Shown here piece after piece: positions 7,293-14,671 of a stretch of DNA of 64,000 nucleotides. How positions within the stretch are numbered: the stretch's first letter is position 1; each line of letters opens with the position of its first letter. This stretch comes from Negativicutes bacterium (GTDB lineage: Bacteria > Bacillota_C > Negativicutes > Sporomusales_B > JARLHX01), in NCBI GenBank assembly GCA_031292035.1, contig JARLHX010000423.1, positions 1-64,000 on the forward strand. Reading direction: 5' to 3'. The position numbers and the translations under genes were made by a program. Below the pieces are notes generated by a model that was not told where the DNA came from, searched no databases, and saw nothing but the letters and a program-made list of their open reading frames with translations.

Positions 7293-8828
7293 TCAGGTTA
7301 GTTTTAGTTTGGGCACCGCTTTTCGAGCGATTAATCGTTTGAATTTGCTCTGCGGGGGAACCTTGGCTGTGCTGTCCAGCTTAGTAGTCAGATAAGGGGT
7401 GTTTTGCGCAACAAATTTTCCTATAGATAAAGGGCTGCCGTCAAGCACCCATTTTACTCCCGTAACTTCGGCTGTGGCCGAATCGAGGGACACAAGGTCT
7501 TCGGGGCAAAGTTCTTTTAATGAAGTCTTTCCCAGTGCCCGCATTGCCTCTTGCATCTCTAAAATCATCGATGTCAGCGCATTTGCGACACTGGTAGCCG
7601 CTTGCTCGACATTCAGCTGTGTTTTGGCCGGAGAATCGTAATAAATCAGGGTGGTGACAGGCTCCCAGGGAGTCACTTTGTGGGTCTGATTGTGAGCCAA
7701 GGCAAAGAGGGGAACGGTGGCAAGATAAATGGCATCCGCCCCCAAGGCCAGTGCTTTCAGACATTGACCGGGAGTAAAGAAACCACCGGCTATGATCAGA
7801 CTCATTGTTCGGTTTCCTAAAAAACGTTTTGCCCGGACCAGTGCGTGGAGGGTGGGAATTCCGAAGTCGTCCTGTTTGAGCGGCGATGTCGCATGCGAGC
7901 CCCCTTGCGCGCCGTCGATCACAACGCCATCAAACCCTAAATCAATGGCGGCAGCCAAGTCCTCTTCGATACGATCGGTTGCCATGATTTTTAATGCGAT
8001 CGGCTTGTCGGCCGCTTTTTGCCGTAATTTGTTCATAAAGTCAGGCCAATCTTCTATTCGTTGGAGTCCAGGGGGAGCTGGCAAGGCCACCGCCGGCTGA
8101 TCAGGCGCCAGGCCGCCGAGAATACGCGCCCTACCGGCGAGTTCGGTTGCCTCTACTAGCGATGTTCCCATATCTGCGCCTTGTCCCATTTGAACCTCCA
8201 ACATGTCGGCGGCGGCGATTTGTTCGTCTGTTCTGCCGCCCCATGACCAGCGGCTGATCTGGAGGACGTATTTGTTGGCGGTCTGCTGTTCTTCCGGCAG
8301 GACAGGACCTTCGCCCGAGCATGTTGCCGTCTGGAGCGAATTGGCCGCTTTGGCCAGCGCCGTTTTGGCTTCCTCGCTGAGGGCCAATCCGTAAGCCATG
8401 GCGCTGATCATCAAGGGAATATTTATGGGTAGCGGTTTTTTGGCAGTTGCGCCAATTGTCACACTCATGTCAACCGGGGTACTGTCAGGCAGCGATAGGG
8501 TGGTCATCTGCCGGGGAGAAAACATTAGATTTTCGAAACCGAGAAAATGCTTTGGCGACCCTAAGGGACGAGTGATTGCCTTGCCTTCTTCGGCGCGTAA
8601 ACTTAACTCTATGAGATTCAAAACCGAGAAACGCTTCAGTGAAGGAAGCATTTCAGCAAGATTTTGGGTGTATTTATCAGTCAGAATCTTTGTCAGCAAA
8701 TCATCGGCGATTATTTTAACGACATACCGGAAAAGCGGCTTTGCCAGCAAGACACCAGCCAATACCAAAGCAGCCAGCAGGAGAATTGGCGCAATCAGCC
8801 ACACCGGATTGGTCACAGTAAACTGCAT
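7293..8828 (-). CDS. Membrane-anchored glutamate-synthase-like FMN protein (YerD type)
   Basis: A 511-residue protein related to the FMN-binding synthase domain of the glutamate synthase large subunit. One N-terminal membrane helix (WLIAPILLLAALVLAGVLL) is followed by a TIM-barrel with ISAMAYGLALS, DMGTSLVEATELAGRARILGG, IDLGFDGVVIDGAQGGSHA and IIAGGFFTPGQCLKALALGADAIYLAT. The glutaminase domain and the C-terminal beta-helix are absent, and I do not see the three-cysteine Fe-S motif of true GltB. Bacillus YerD has the same layout; its reaction is unknown. The start is the ATG preceded by GGGAG eight bases upstream, 24 codons inside the longest open frame. Confidence 0.82.
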   Translation of the reverse strand: MQFTVTNPVWLIAPILLLAALVLAGVLLAKPLFRYVVKIIADDLLTKILTDKYTQNLAEMLPSLKRFSVLNLIELSLRAEEGKAITRPLGSPKHFLGFENLMFSPRQMTTLSLPDSTPVDMSVTIGATAKKPLPINIPLMISAMAYGLALSEEAKTALAKAANSLQTATCSGEGPVLPEEQQTANKYVLQISRWSWGGRTDEQIAAADMLEVQMGQGADMGTSLVEATELAGRARILGGLAPDQPAVALPAPPGLQRIEDWPDFMNKLRQKAADKPIALKIMATDRIEEDLAAAIDLGFDGVVIDGAQGGSHATSPLKQDDFGIPTLHALVRAKRFLGNRTMSLIIAGGFFTPGQCLKALALGADAIYLATVPLFALAHNQTHKVTPWEPVTTLIYYDSPAKTQLNVEQAATSVANALTSMILEMQEAMRALGKTSLKELCPEDLVSLDSATAEVTGVKWVLDGSPLSIGKFVAQNTPYLTTKLDSTAKVPPQSKFKRLIARKAVPKLKLT

Positions 8829-9011
8829 TTTAGTGTCTCCCATCAAAGCTATAACATTATTAGTATGCGACGTTACGCGGCGATTAACCGAAAAGGGCAT
8901 GCCCGACGGTTTATCGACAACGACATCATAGATGAAAGCAATAGGAAGTTGGTTTTAAGGGTACGCTATACTTAGGTTTAATACATGTTTCACTATGATG
9001 GAGGGATTGCC

Positions 9012-9548
9012 ATGACAATGATAGATCAAATCAAAGCCGGTACGCGCAACATCGTTCAATCGCTTGTTGATAATGAACCGATTAACGCTATTGAAGCAGG
9101 AGCATTATACAGCATCGTCATCCAAGGGCGGTATCATGTATCCTTGCTGAGCATCCTCCACAACCATGCGCAAGATCCGGCGCTCAAACAATTGATTGCC
9201 GAGGCCCAGGACGATCTGGCGGAGTCGACTGTCAGACGATGCGAAAACCTTCTGCAGGCAGGAGAAGCTAAGGTCCCGGATACACAGTTTCCCACTCATC
9301 CATTAGAAGATCGCCTGAATATACCGACGGCAGCCCACTTGAGCGATGCGGAAATTGCCATGACGTTGGTAGTCAATGATGCAGCAGGGCAAACAGCGCT
9401 TTTGCTGGCCATCCACCAGTGTTATCAGCTTGAGGTCGCCATGGCCCTGCGGGATGAATTGAATAAAGGTCTTGATTGGAGCTACCGGCTTTTGCAGCTC
9501 ATGCTTCACCGGGGCTGGCTCCCGGAGATAGCAAAGGTTACCCATTAA
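9012..9548 (+). CDS. DUF3231-like helical protein (spore-coat CotF type)
   Basis: A 178-residue, almost wholly helical protein that resembles half of a DUF3231 or CotF-like ferritin-fold protein: LSILHNHAQDPALKQLIAEAQDD and LLAIHQCYQLEVAMALRDEL are typical four-helix-bundle helices. Proteins of this type are found in spore coats or as general stress proteins; no enzyme activity is known. The start is the ATG after GGAGGG, nine codons into the open frame. It is divergent from the YerD-like gene and ends at a perfect palindromic terminator. Confidence 0.65.
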   Translation: MTMIDQIKAGTRNIVQSLVDNEPINAIEAGALYSIVIQGRYHVSLLSILHNHAQDPALKQLIAEAQDDLAESTVRRCENLLQAGEAKVPDTQFPTHPLEDRLNIPTAAHLSDAEIAMTLVVNDAAGQTALLLAIHQCYQLEVAMALRDELNKGLDWSYRLLQLMLHRGWLPEIAKVTH

Positions 9549-9594
9549 CCTTCCGGGAGGAAGGGGCATCTTCTGACGAGGGTATGGCTCATAG

Positions 9595-9626
9595 AAAAGG
9601 CTGGCAGCGATCGCTGCCAGCCTTTT
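9595..9626. terminator. Perfect 32-nt palindromic terminator
   Basis: Both arms are exact complements (AAAAGGCTGGCAGCGA and its reverse). It can act in both directions, between the DUF3231-like gene and the minus-strand Cys-rich gene. Confidence 0.9.
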
Positions 9627-9656
9627 CTAGCAAAAAATACTTGGAGGATATACAGA

Positions 9657-9890
9657 TTACATCTCCCAATATGAGGGATCAGGTGGCTCCATACGAAACA
9701 TCTCGTGGTGCCGCATCCCGCATTGGGGGCAACAGTGATGACGGTGATGTTCATATTCGTGGCCGCAGCGGGGGCATACTCTGACCATAAAGTAGCAGCA
9801 TTCTTCATAAATTTTGTGTTTTATTTCACCAACGCATCGCTTGCAGCACTTGTGTCGCCGGGGATGGCATTCACATGAATATCGTTCCAC
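9657..9890 (-). CDS. Small Cys/His-rich protein, probable zinc ribbon
   Basis: A 77-residue protein with 12 cysteines and many histidines: CECHPRRHKCCKRC, EECCYF, CPRCGHEYEHHRHHCCPQCG, MRHHEMFRM. The CPRCG...CPQCG pair is a classic zinc ribbon; the first half has further possible metal ligands. The start is GTG, ten bases after a strong AAGGAGGG. No name or function is recognised. Similar His/Cys-rich short proteins occur in spore coats of Firmicutes, and the neighbours (DUF3231-like, Cys/Pro-rich) fit that, but this is inference. Confidence 0.6.
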   Translation of the reverse strand: MERYSCECHPRRHKCCKRCVGEIKHKIYEECCYFMVRVCPRCGHEYEHHRHHCCPQCGMRHHEMFRMEPPDPSYWEM

Positions 9891-10071
9891 TAGATAACAG
9901 CCCTCCTTTTCAGTTTTGTTATATCATATGCGGTAGAATGCAATATGTTATGTATAGTGTGCTGGTTTTCGAAAAAGTCGACAAAAGTTCAGGAATTTGC
10001 TGATAGCTTTGCGGCGCACACTGCAACTGGCCGGAATATTATGTAATGTAAAGCTGCTTCAAGGAGGTCGC

Positions 10072-10299
10072 ATGATGACTCGAAAGGTTAAAGAATATTG
10101 CCGGGAGCATCCGCAAATCGACTACTGTGCAGGGGTACATCGGCAAAACCCGTGTCTGCCGGCCTGTTCGCCATTTTGCTTTCCGGTAGCCGATCCCAAT
10201 TATACACCTGGTTGCTTTCCGTCTTCACAAGTGGTATGTGGTCCTTTTTCCGCCTATCCGAAGCCTCCGGTATATAAACCGCCCCGTCGCATTCCCTGA
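10072..10299 (+). CDS. Small Cys/Pro-rich protein, unknown
   Basis: A 75-residue protein starting at ATG after AAGGAGGTCGC, a near-ideal ribosome site. It has a basic N-terminus (MMTRKVKEYCREHP), seven cysteines, and a proline/tyrosine-rich tail (YPKPPVYKPPRRIP). No domain is recognised. The composition resembles small spore coat or crust proteins. It is divergent from the Cys/His-rich gene at 9657 and 76 bp upstream of the helical protein gene at 10376. Confidence 0.55.
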   Translation: MMTRKVKEYCREHPQIDYCAGVHRQNPCLPACSPFCFPVADPNYTPGCFPSSQVVCGPFSAYPKPPVYKPPRRIP

Positions 10300-10375
10300 C
10301 GACGTAATGAATTATGTCAACTTCATCCATTTGTTTGCATAGTATGGAGCAGAACGACGGTAACAAGGAGGCACT

Positions 10376-10954
10376 ATGTTCGAACATTGTCAAGAGAGTT
10401 ATGACGGCAATGGGTGCAGGCTGAGCGAAGGGGCAGTGAAGCTCAGAGACCGTTTCCGTCTGCTCTGGGAACAACATGTGTACTGGACAAGGCTAGCGAT
10501 CCTGGGAATCGCTTTTGACTTGCCTGACCTGGACGCGTCAATCAATCGACTGCTGCGTAATCCAACTGATTTTGGCAGGTTGTTTTGCCGGTTTTACGGC
10601 AATGAAATGGCCGCCGAGGTTGACCGGCTGCTGCGCGATCATCTTGTTATTGCTGCAGAGCTGGTCAAGGCGGCAAAGGCGGGTAACAGCAAAGCGGCTG
10701 CAGACAGCGAAAGGAAATGGTATGCCAATGCTGATGAGATCGTCTTCTTCCTCAACCAGATTAATCCTCGCTGGACGGTGCATTCCATGCGGGCGTCCTG
10801 GTATGAGCATCTGGCGCTAACTAAGGAGGAAGCTGTCGCCATTCTCAGCAAAGACAATACTAAAAGTGTTGCGATGTTTAACCAGATCGAAAAAGAGGCT
10901 ATGATGATGGCTGATGATTTTTCCGGTGGCATGATCTGTCAATTCGGCCTTTAA
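10376..10954 (+). CDS. Conserved all-helical protein of unknown function
   Basis: A 192-residue, mostly helical protein preceded by AAGGAGG. The core reads RDRFRLLWEQHVYWTRLAILGIAFDLPDLDASINRLLRNPTDFG, then long helices and a closing helix with KEEAVAILSKD. Proteins like this are widespread in spore-forming Firmicutes and are often mislabelled in databases (for example as acetylglutamate kinase); I see no kinase motif. The His/Glu pattern (EQHVYWTR...) could allow a ferritin-like bundle, but I cannot define a metal site. It is followed by a perfect terminator. Confidence 0.65.
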   Translation: MFEHCQESYDGNGCRLSEGAVKLRDRFRLLWEQHVYWTRLAILGIAFDLPDLDASINRLLRNPTDFGRLFCRFYGNEMAAEVDRLLRDHLVIAAELVKAAKAGNSKAAADSERKWYANADEIVFFLNQINPRWTVHSMRASWYEHLALTKEEAVAILSKDNTKSVAMFNQIEKEAMMMADDFSGGMICQFGL

Positions 10955-10990
10955 CCGATCCCATACAAGTGCCCAATCGTGTATGAATAA

Positions 10991-11022
10991 CCGAATCCCG
11001 CGCTAGCTAGCGCGGGATTCGG
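10991..11022. terminator. Perfect 32-nt palindromic terminator
   Basis: Self-complementary from CCGAATCCCGCGCTAG to its reverse complement, followed by CTTTT. It closes the helical protein gene at 10954 and can also stop the minus-strand small genes. Confidence 0.88.
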
Positions 11023-11048
11023 CTTTTCAAAGGGCGAATAAAGCCAGT

Positions 11049-11156
11049 TTACAGCTTGTTTTCATAAAAAATCATGCCAAGAAAGCCAACGAAGAATATG
11101 ACGCTTGATGCGATGAGATACCCTTTATCAATAGTGGCTTGACAATAATCAAGCAT
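11049..11156 (-). CDS. 35-residue single-pass membrane protein
   Basis: A short open frame behind GGAGGATGATTTC-ATG. The peptide has a polar N-terminus (MLDYCQATIDKG), one hydrophobic helix (YLIASSVIFFVGFLGMIFY) and a short ENKL tail. No family is recognised. The good ribosome site, the clear helix and the second gene of the same kind just upstream support a real gene. Confidence 0.55.
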   Translation of the reverse strand: MLDYCQATIDKGYLIASSVIFFVGFLGMIFYENKL

Positions 11157-11178
11157 GAAATCATCCTCCACCGGTGAA

Positions 11179-11262
11179 TTATTTTTTGCGAAACATGGAA
11201 CGAATAATACCGAGGATGAATGCAATTACTCCTGCTATGCCTAGACATAGCGGACATGCCAT
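11179..11262 (-). CDS. 27-residue membrane peptide with CPLC motif
   Basis: ATG behind GGAGGTGCTTCTTATC. The peptide begins MACPLCLGIAG, continues with one hydrophobic helix (VIAFILGII) and ends with the basic tail RSMFRKK. The Cys-x-x-Cys at the helix entrance could bind a metal or form a disulfide. It lies 22 bp upstream of the 35-residue gene, so the two are probably cotranscribed. No known family is recognised. Confidence 0.5.
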   Translation of the reverse strand: MACPLCLGIAGVIAFILGIIRSMFRKK

Positions 11263-11679
11263 GATAAGAAGCACCTCCATTAAACAGGGATTATTATACA
11301 TAATATGTTTACTGTGAATAACTGTGACAGCAGGCAGCAATGCCTCCCCCCAATAAATGCCGCATGGCTGCCAAAGGGAAAAGGCTGCATTTTCCCAAGG
11401 TGGGGTTGTCTGGTATCGCTCTTACGGAATCTCTTATGAAGAGACGAGATGGCCTTATTTTCATAGCAAAAAATCAACATTTGCGCCAAAGGTCAAAAAG
11501 TCAAACTAGAGTGTGACGCAGAGATATTTTCAAGGAAAAAACCGCCAAATCAGTTAAATTCCCAGCAAGAAGCCCGAAAAGCAAGTTTCCGTTAATAGTT
11601 AATTTCTGTTACCATTAAAGCGTAAACAACAGTTTCCTGAAAACATAATCTGGACTGTTAGTTAAGGGAGGCGTAAGTT
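11263..11679. promoter_or_regulatory. Gap upstream of dnaK with CtsR-like heptads
   Basis: 417 bp without a gene. There is no CIRCE here. At 11491-11505 two RGTCAAA heptads (GGTCAAA, AGTCAAA) stand in tandem, the half-site of the CtsR heat-shock repressor, but one base apart instead of the usual three. No convincing -35/-10 pair was found. The dnaK ribosome site GGGAGGC is at about 11667. Confidence 0.35.
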
Positions 11680-13548
11680 ATGGGAAGAGTAGTTGGGATT
11701 GATTTAGGGACAACAAACTCGGTTATTGCCGTGCTGGTAGGAGAAAGGCCGGAGGTAATCGCCAACGTGGAAGGCGGCAGAACAACCCCGTCGGTTGTCG
11801 CATTTCGCGATAATGAGCGCCTGGTCGGCCAGTTGGCCAAGCGCCAGTCGGTCTTAAACCCGACGATGACATTTTCTTCAGCCAAACGGTTTATCGGTCG
11901 CCGCTTTGATGAAGTGACCGACGAAATGAAATTGGTCCCTTATAAGGTGACACAAGGCAAAGACAATACCGTCAAATTTGCGGTAGATGACAAGGAGTAT
12001 GCCCCGGAAGAACTTTCGGCGCAGGTGCTCCGCAAGCTGGTCGATGACGCCAGCAAATATCTGGGGGAAAAAATATCCGACGCCGTCATCACTGTCCCGG
12101 CTTATTTTAACGACGCCCAGCGTCAGGCGACCAAAGACGCCGGAAGGATCGCCGGCCTCAATGTACTTAGGATTATCAATGAACCGACGGCTGCGGCGCT
12201 AGCGTATGGTTTGGATAAGAAAAAGAACGAAACCATCCTGGTGTTCGACCTGGGTGGTGGTACCTTTGACGTATCGATTCTGGAAGTCAGCGACGGTGTC
12301 TTTGAGGTCAAATCCACCAATGGTGATACTCATCTGGGTGGCGACGACTTCGACAAAGTGATTGTCGACTGGCTGGCTAGCGAATATAAAAAAACCAACG
12401 GAATCGACATCCTGCAAGACAAGCAGGCCCTGCAGCGACTGACCGAGGCGGCGGAGAAGGCCAAAATCGAGCTGTCGGCGGTTGCTGAGACGAACATCAA
12501 TCTGCCTTTCATCACAGCGGACGCCAGCGGTCCGAAGCATCTGGAAGCCAAGCTGACCAGGGCCACATTTGACGAACTGTCGCGCAGCCTGATCGAACGG
12601 TGCCGTATTCCGGTGGAAAAAGCGTTGGCTGACGCCAAACTGTCAGCCAAAGATATTGATGAAGTCATCCTGGTAGGCGGATCTACCCGCATCCCTGCGG
12701 TTCAGCAGATGGTCAAAGCCATGACCGGCAAAGAACCAAACCAAAGCGTCAACCCGGACGAAGTGGTGGCCGTGGGCGCCGCCATCCAGGGCGCGGTCCT
12801 GAGCGGCGACCTGAAAGATGTGGTCCTCCTTGATGTCACCCCGTTATCCCTTGGTGTGGAAACAATGGGGGGTGTCATGACCAAGATCATTGAGCGCAAT
12901 ACAACCATTCCCGCCCGCCGCAGCCAGGTCTTCAGTACTGCTGACGACAATCAGCCGGCAGTCGAGATTCATGTTCTCCAGGGAGAACGGGAGATGGCTG
13001 GTGACAACCGGACCCTCGGCCAATTCAAATTGACCGGTATTCCCTTGGCGCCCAGAGGTCTGCCGCAGATCGAAGTCACCTTTGACATCGACGCCAACGG
13101 CATTCTTACCGTCAGTGCCAAGGATCAAACCTCAGGCAAGGAACAGTCGATCACCATCAGCGGCGCCAGCAATCTGGAGAAAATCGATATCGACCGGATG
13201 GTGGAAGACGCGAAACGCTATGCCGAGGAAGATAAAAAACGCCGCCAGTATGTCGAACTGAAAAACGAAGTAGATTCGCTGGCCTATCAGGCCCGCAACT
13301 TTGTAACCCAGAACGAAACCCTTCCGGCCCATATCAGCGGACGGCTGAACGCCGCGCTGGATGCGGCCCGGCAGGCCGGTGAAGGCAACGCCGATATGGA
13401 TGCCCTCCGCAAGGCCAAGGACGAACTCGAACAGGCATACAGCCAGGCTTGTCAGTGCAAACCGGAAGAACCGAAGCAAAGTCAAGTCAACAATCAGGGC
13501 CCTCAGGCTAAAAGGAACGACGACGTAATCGACGCCGAATATGAATAA
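11680..13548 (+). CDS. dnaK: Chaperone DnaK (Hsp70)
   Basis: A 622-residue Hsp70. The ATPase domain opens with [16 protein letters not shown], with further signatures [14 protein letters not shown] and [17 protein letters not shown]. The substrate-binding domain follows ([27 protein letters not shown]), then a helical lid and a polar tail ending in DDVIDAEYE, close to the standard EEVIDAEF-like end. It is the first gene of a dnaK-dnaJ-clpB unit. The usual Firmicute partners hrcA and grpE are absent upstream, so this may be a second dnaK copy besides a main hrcA-grpE-dnaK-dnaJ operon. The tail has an unusual CQCKPEEPK stretch. Confidence 0.97.
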   Translation: MGRVVGIDLGTTNSVIAVLVGERPEVIANVEGGRTTPSVVAFRDNERLVGQLAKRQSVLNPTMTFSSAKRFIGRRFDEVTDEMKLVPYKVTQGKDNTVKFAVDDKEYAPEELSAQVLRKLVDDASKYLGEKISDAVITVPAYFNDAQRQATKDAGRIAGLNVLRIINEPTAAALAYGLDKKKNETILVFDLGGGTFDVSILEVSDGVFEVKSTNGDTHLGGDDFDKVIVDWLASEYKKTNGIDILQDKQALQRLTEAAEKAKIELSAVAETNINLPFITADASGPKHLEAKLTRATFDELSRSLIERCRIPVEKALADAKLSAKDIDEVILVGGSTRIPAVQQMVKAMTGKEPNQSVNPDEVVAVGAAIQGAVLSGDLKDVVLLDVTPLSLGVETMGGVMTKIIERNTTIPARRSQVFSTADDNQPAVEIHVLQGEREMAGDNRTLGQFKLTGIPLAPRGLPQIEVTFDIDANGILTVSAKDQTSGKEQSITISGASNLEKIDIDRMVEDAKRYAEEDKKRRQYVELKNEVDSLAYQARNFVTQNETLPAHISGRLNAALDAARQAGEGNADMDALRKAKDELEQAYSQACQCKPEEPKQSQVNNQGPQAKRNDDVIDAEYE

Positions 13549-13586
13549 AGAATTTCCTTAAATACTAAGGAAGGGTGGGTGATGCT

Positions 13587-14594
13587 ATGAAATACATTGA
13601 TTACTATGAAGTGCTGAAGGTCTCAAAAGGGGCATCAGAAAAAGAAATCAAACAGGCTTACCGCAAATTGGCCCGTCAGCATCACCCCGACCTTCATCAG
13701 GGGGAAGCCAAGACCGGCGCGGAAGAAAAGTTCAAACTGATCAACGAGGCCTATGAGGTCTTGGGTGATGCCGATAAGCGGGCCAAGTACGACCGGCTGG
13801 GGATGAACTGGCGAACCGGCGACGAATTCAGCGCCGGTCCAGCCCATTCGGGCGGCCAAACATACAGCTATCAGGGCGCAGCTGATTTTGATCCCGACAG
13901 TTTTGGCTTCAGCGACTTCTTTTCCAGTATTTTTGGCCAGGAATTTGCCCGTAGCCGCCAGGAGGGCGGACGGACACGCCGGGCCAGCTATAAGGGAGAG
14001 GACGTGGACGCAGAAATCAGCCTGACAGTCGACGAACTCATCCATGGGTCAGAGAAGGAATTATCTTTGTCATCCCCCAGCCTCTGCGCCGCCTGCGCAG
14101 GCCAGCGGTTTACCCAGCGGGGTGTCTGCCAGTCCTGCAGAGGAACAGGCGTTACTGACGAAACCAAGACCATCAAGGTCAAGATCCCGGCAGGCCTGGT
14201 GCCTGGAGGCTCACTGCGCCTCAAAGGTCTGGGGGGCAAGGGACATGGCGACGGCCCAGCCGGTGACCTCTATCTTCTCATCCGGGTGGCGGCGAATGGC
14301 GCCTGGCAGATTACCGGCAGCGATTTGGAAGCCGAACTGGTGATTTACCCCGACCAGGCAGTATTGGGTGACAAAATGCAGGTGCCTACCCCTCACGGAC
14401 CTGTTCAGCTAAAGATCCAACCCGGCATGCGCGCCGGACAAAGGCTGCGGCTGCAAAATCGCGGCCTGCCAAAAAGCGGCGGCTTCGGCGACCTGTATTT
14501 CAGAATCCGGATCGACATTCCCGCCCAGCTATCAGAGGAAGAGAAAGAACTGTACCATAAAATCCGTGAGTTGCGTCAGTCTGCAAAGGCATAG
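13587..14594 (+). CDS. dnaJ: DnaJ-type co-chaperone with a reduced zinc domain
   Basis: A 335-residue J-protein: J domain with HPD at residues 33-35, a Gly/Phe-rich linker (residues 75-130), a short cysteine region, and two C-terminal beta-domains (IKVKIPAGLVPGGSLRLKG, VQLKIQPGMRAGQRLRLQNRGLP). Standard DnaJ has four CxxCxGxG repeats binding two zinc ions. Here there are only C167-x2-C170 and C181-x2-C184, enough for one zinc. It is thus between DnaJ and zinc-free CbpA. The ATG at 13587 is preferred to the GTG at 13575, which overlaps the GGAAGGG ribosome site. It lies 38 bp after dnaK. Confidence 0.9.
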   Translation: MKYIDYYEVLKVSKGASEKEIKQAYRKLARQHHPDLHQGEAKTGAEEKFKLINEAYEVLGDADKRAKYDRLGMNWRTGDEFSAGPAHSGGQTYSYQGAADFDPDSFGFSDFFSSIFGQEFARSRQEGGRTRRASYKGEDVDAEISLTVDELIHGSEKELSLSSPSLCAACAGQRFTQRGVCQSCRGTGVTDETKTIKVKIPAGLVPGGSLRLKGLGGKGHGDGPAGDLYLLIRVAANGAWQITGSDLEAELVIYPDQAVLGDKMQVPTPHGPVQLKIQPGMRAGQRLRLQNRGLPKSGGFGDLYFRIRIDIPAQLSEEEKELYHKIRELRQSAKA

Positions 14595-14612
14595 ATAAAG
14601 CTTCGTTTAACA

Positions 14613-14634
14613 TGGTCGCCGCGCGGCGCGACCA
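14613..14634 (+). other. Hairpin between dnaJ and clpB
   Basis: A 7-bp stem TGGTCGC / GCGACCA around a GC-rich loop, followed 7 bases later by TTTTT. It may be a partial terminator or an mRNA-processing stem that lowers clpB relative to dnaKJ. Confidence 0.4.
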
Positions 14635-14671
14635 AGCTGAATTTTTGACAATATGACAGGAGGTAATCCTT

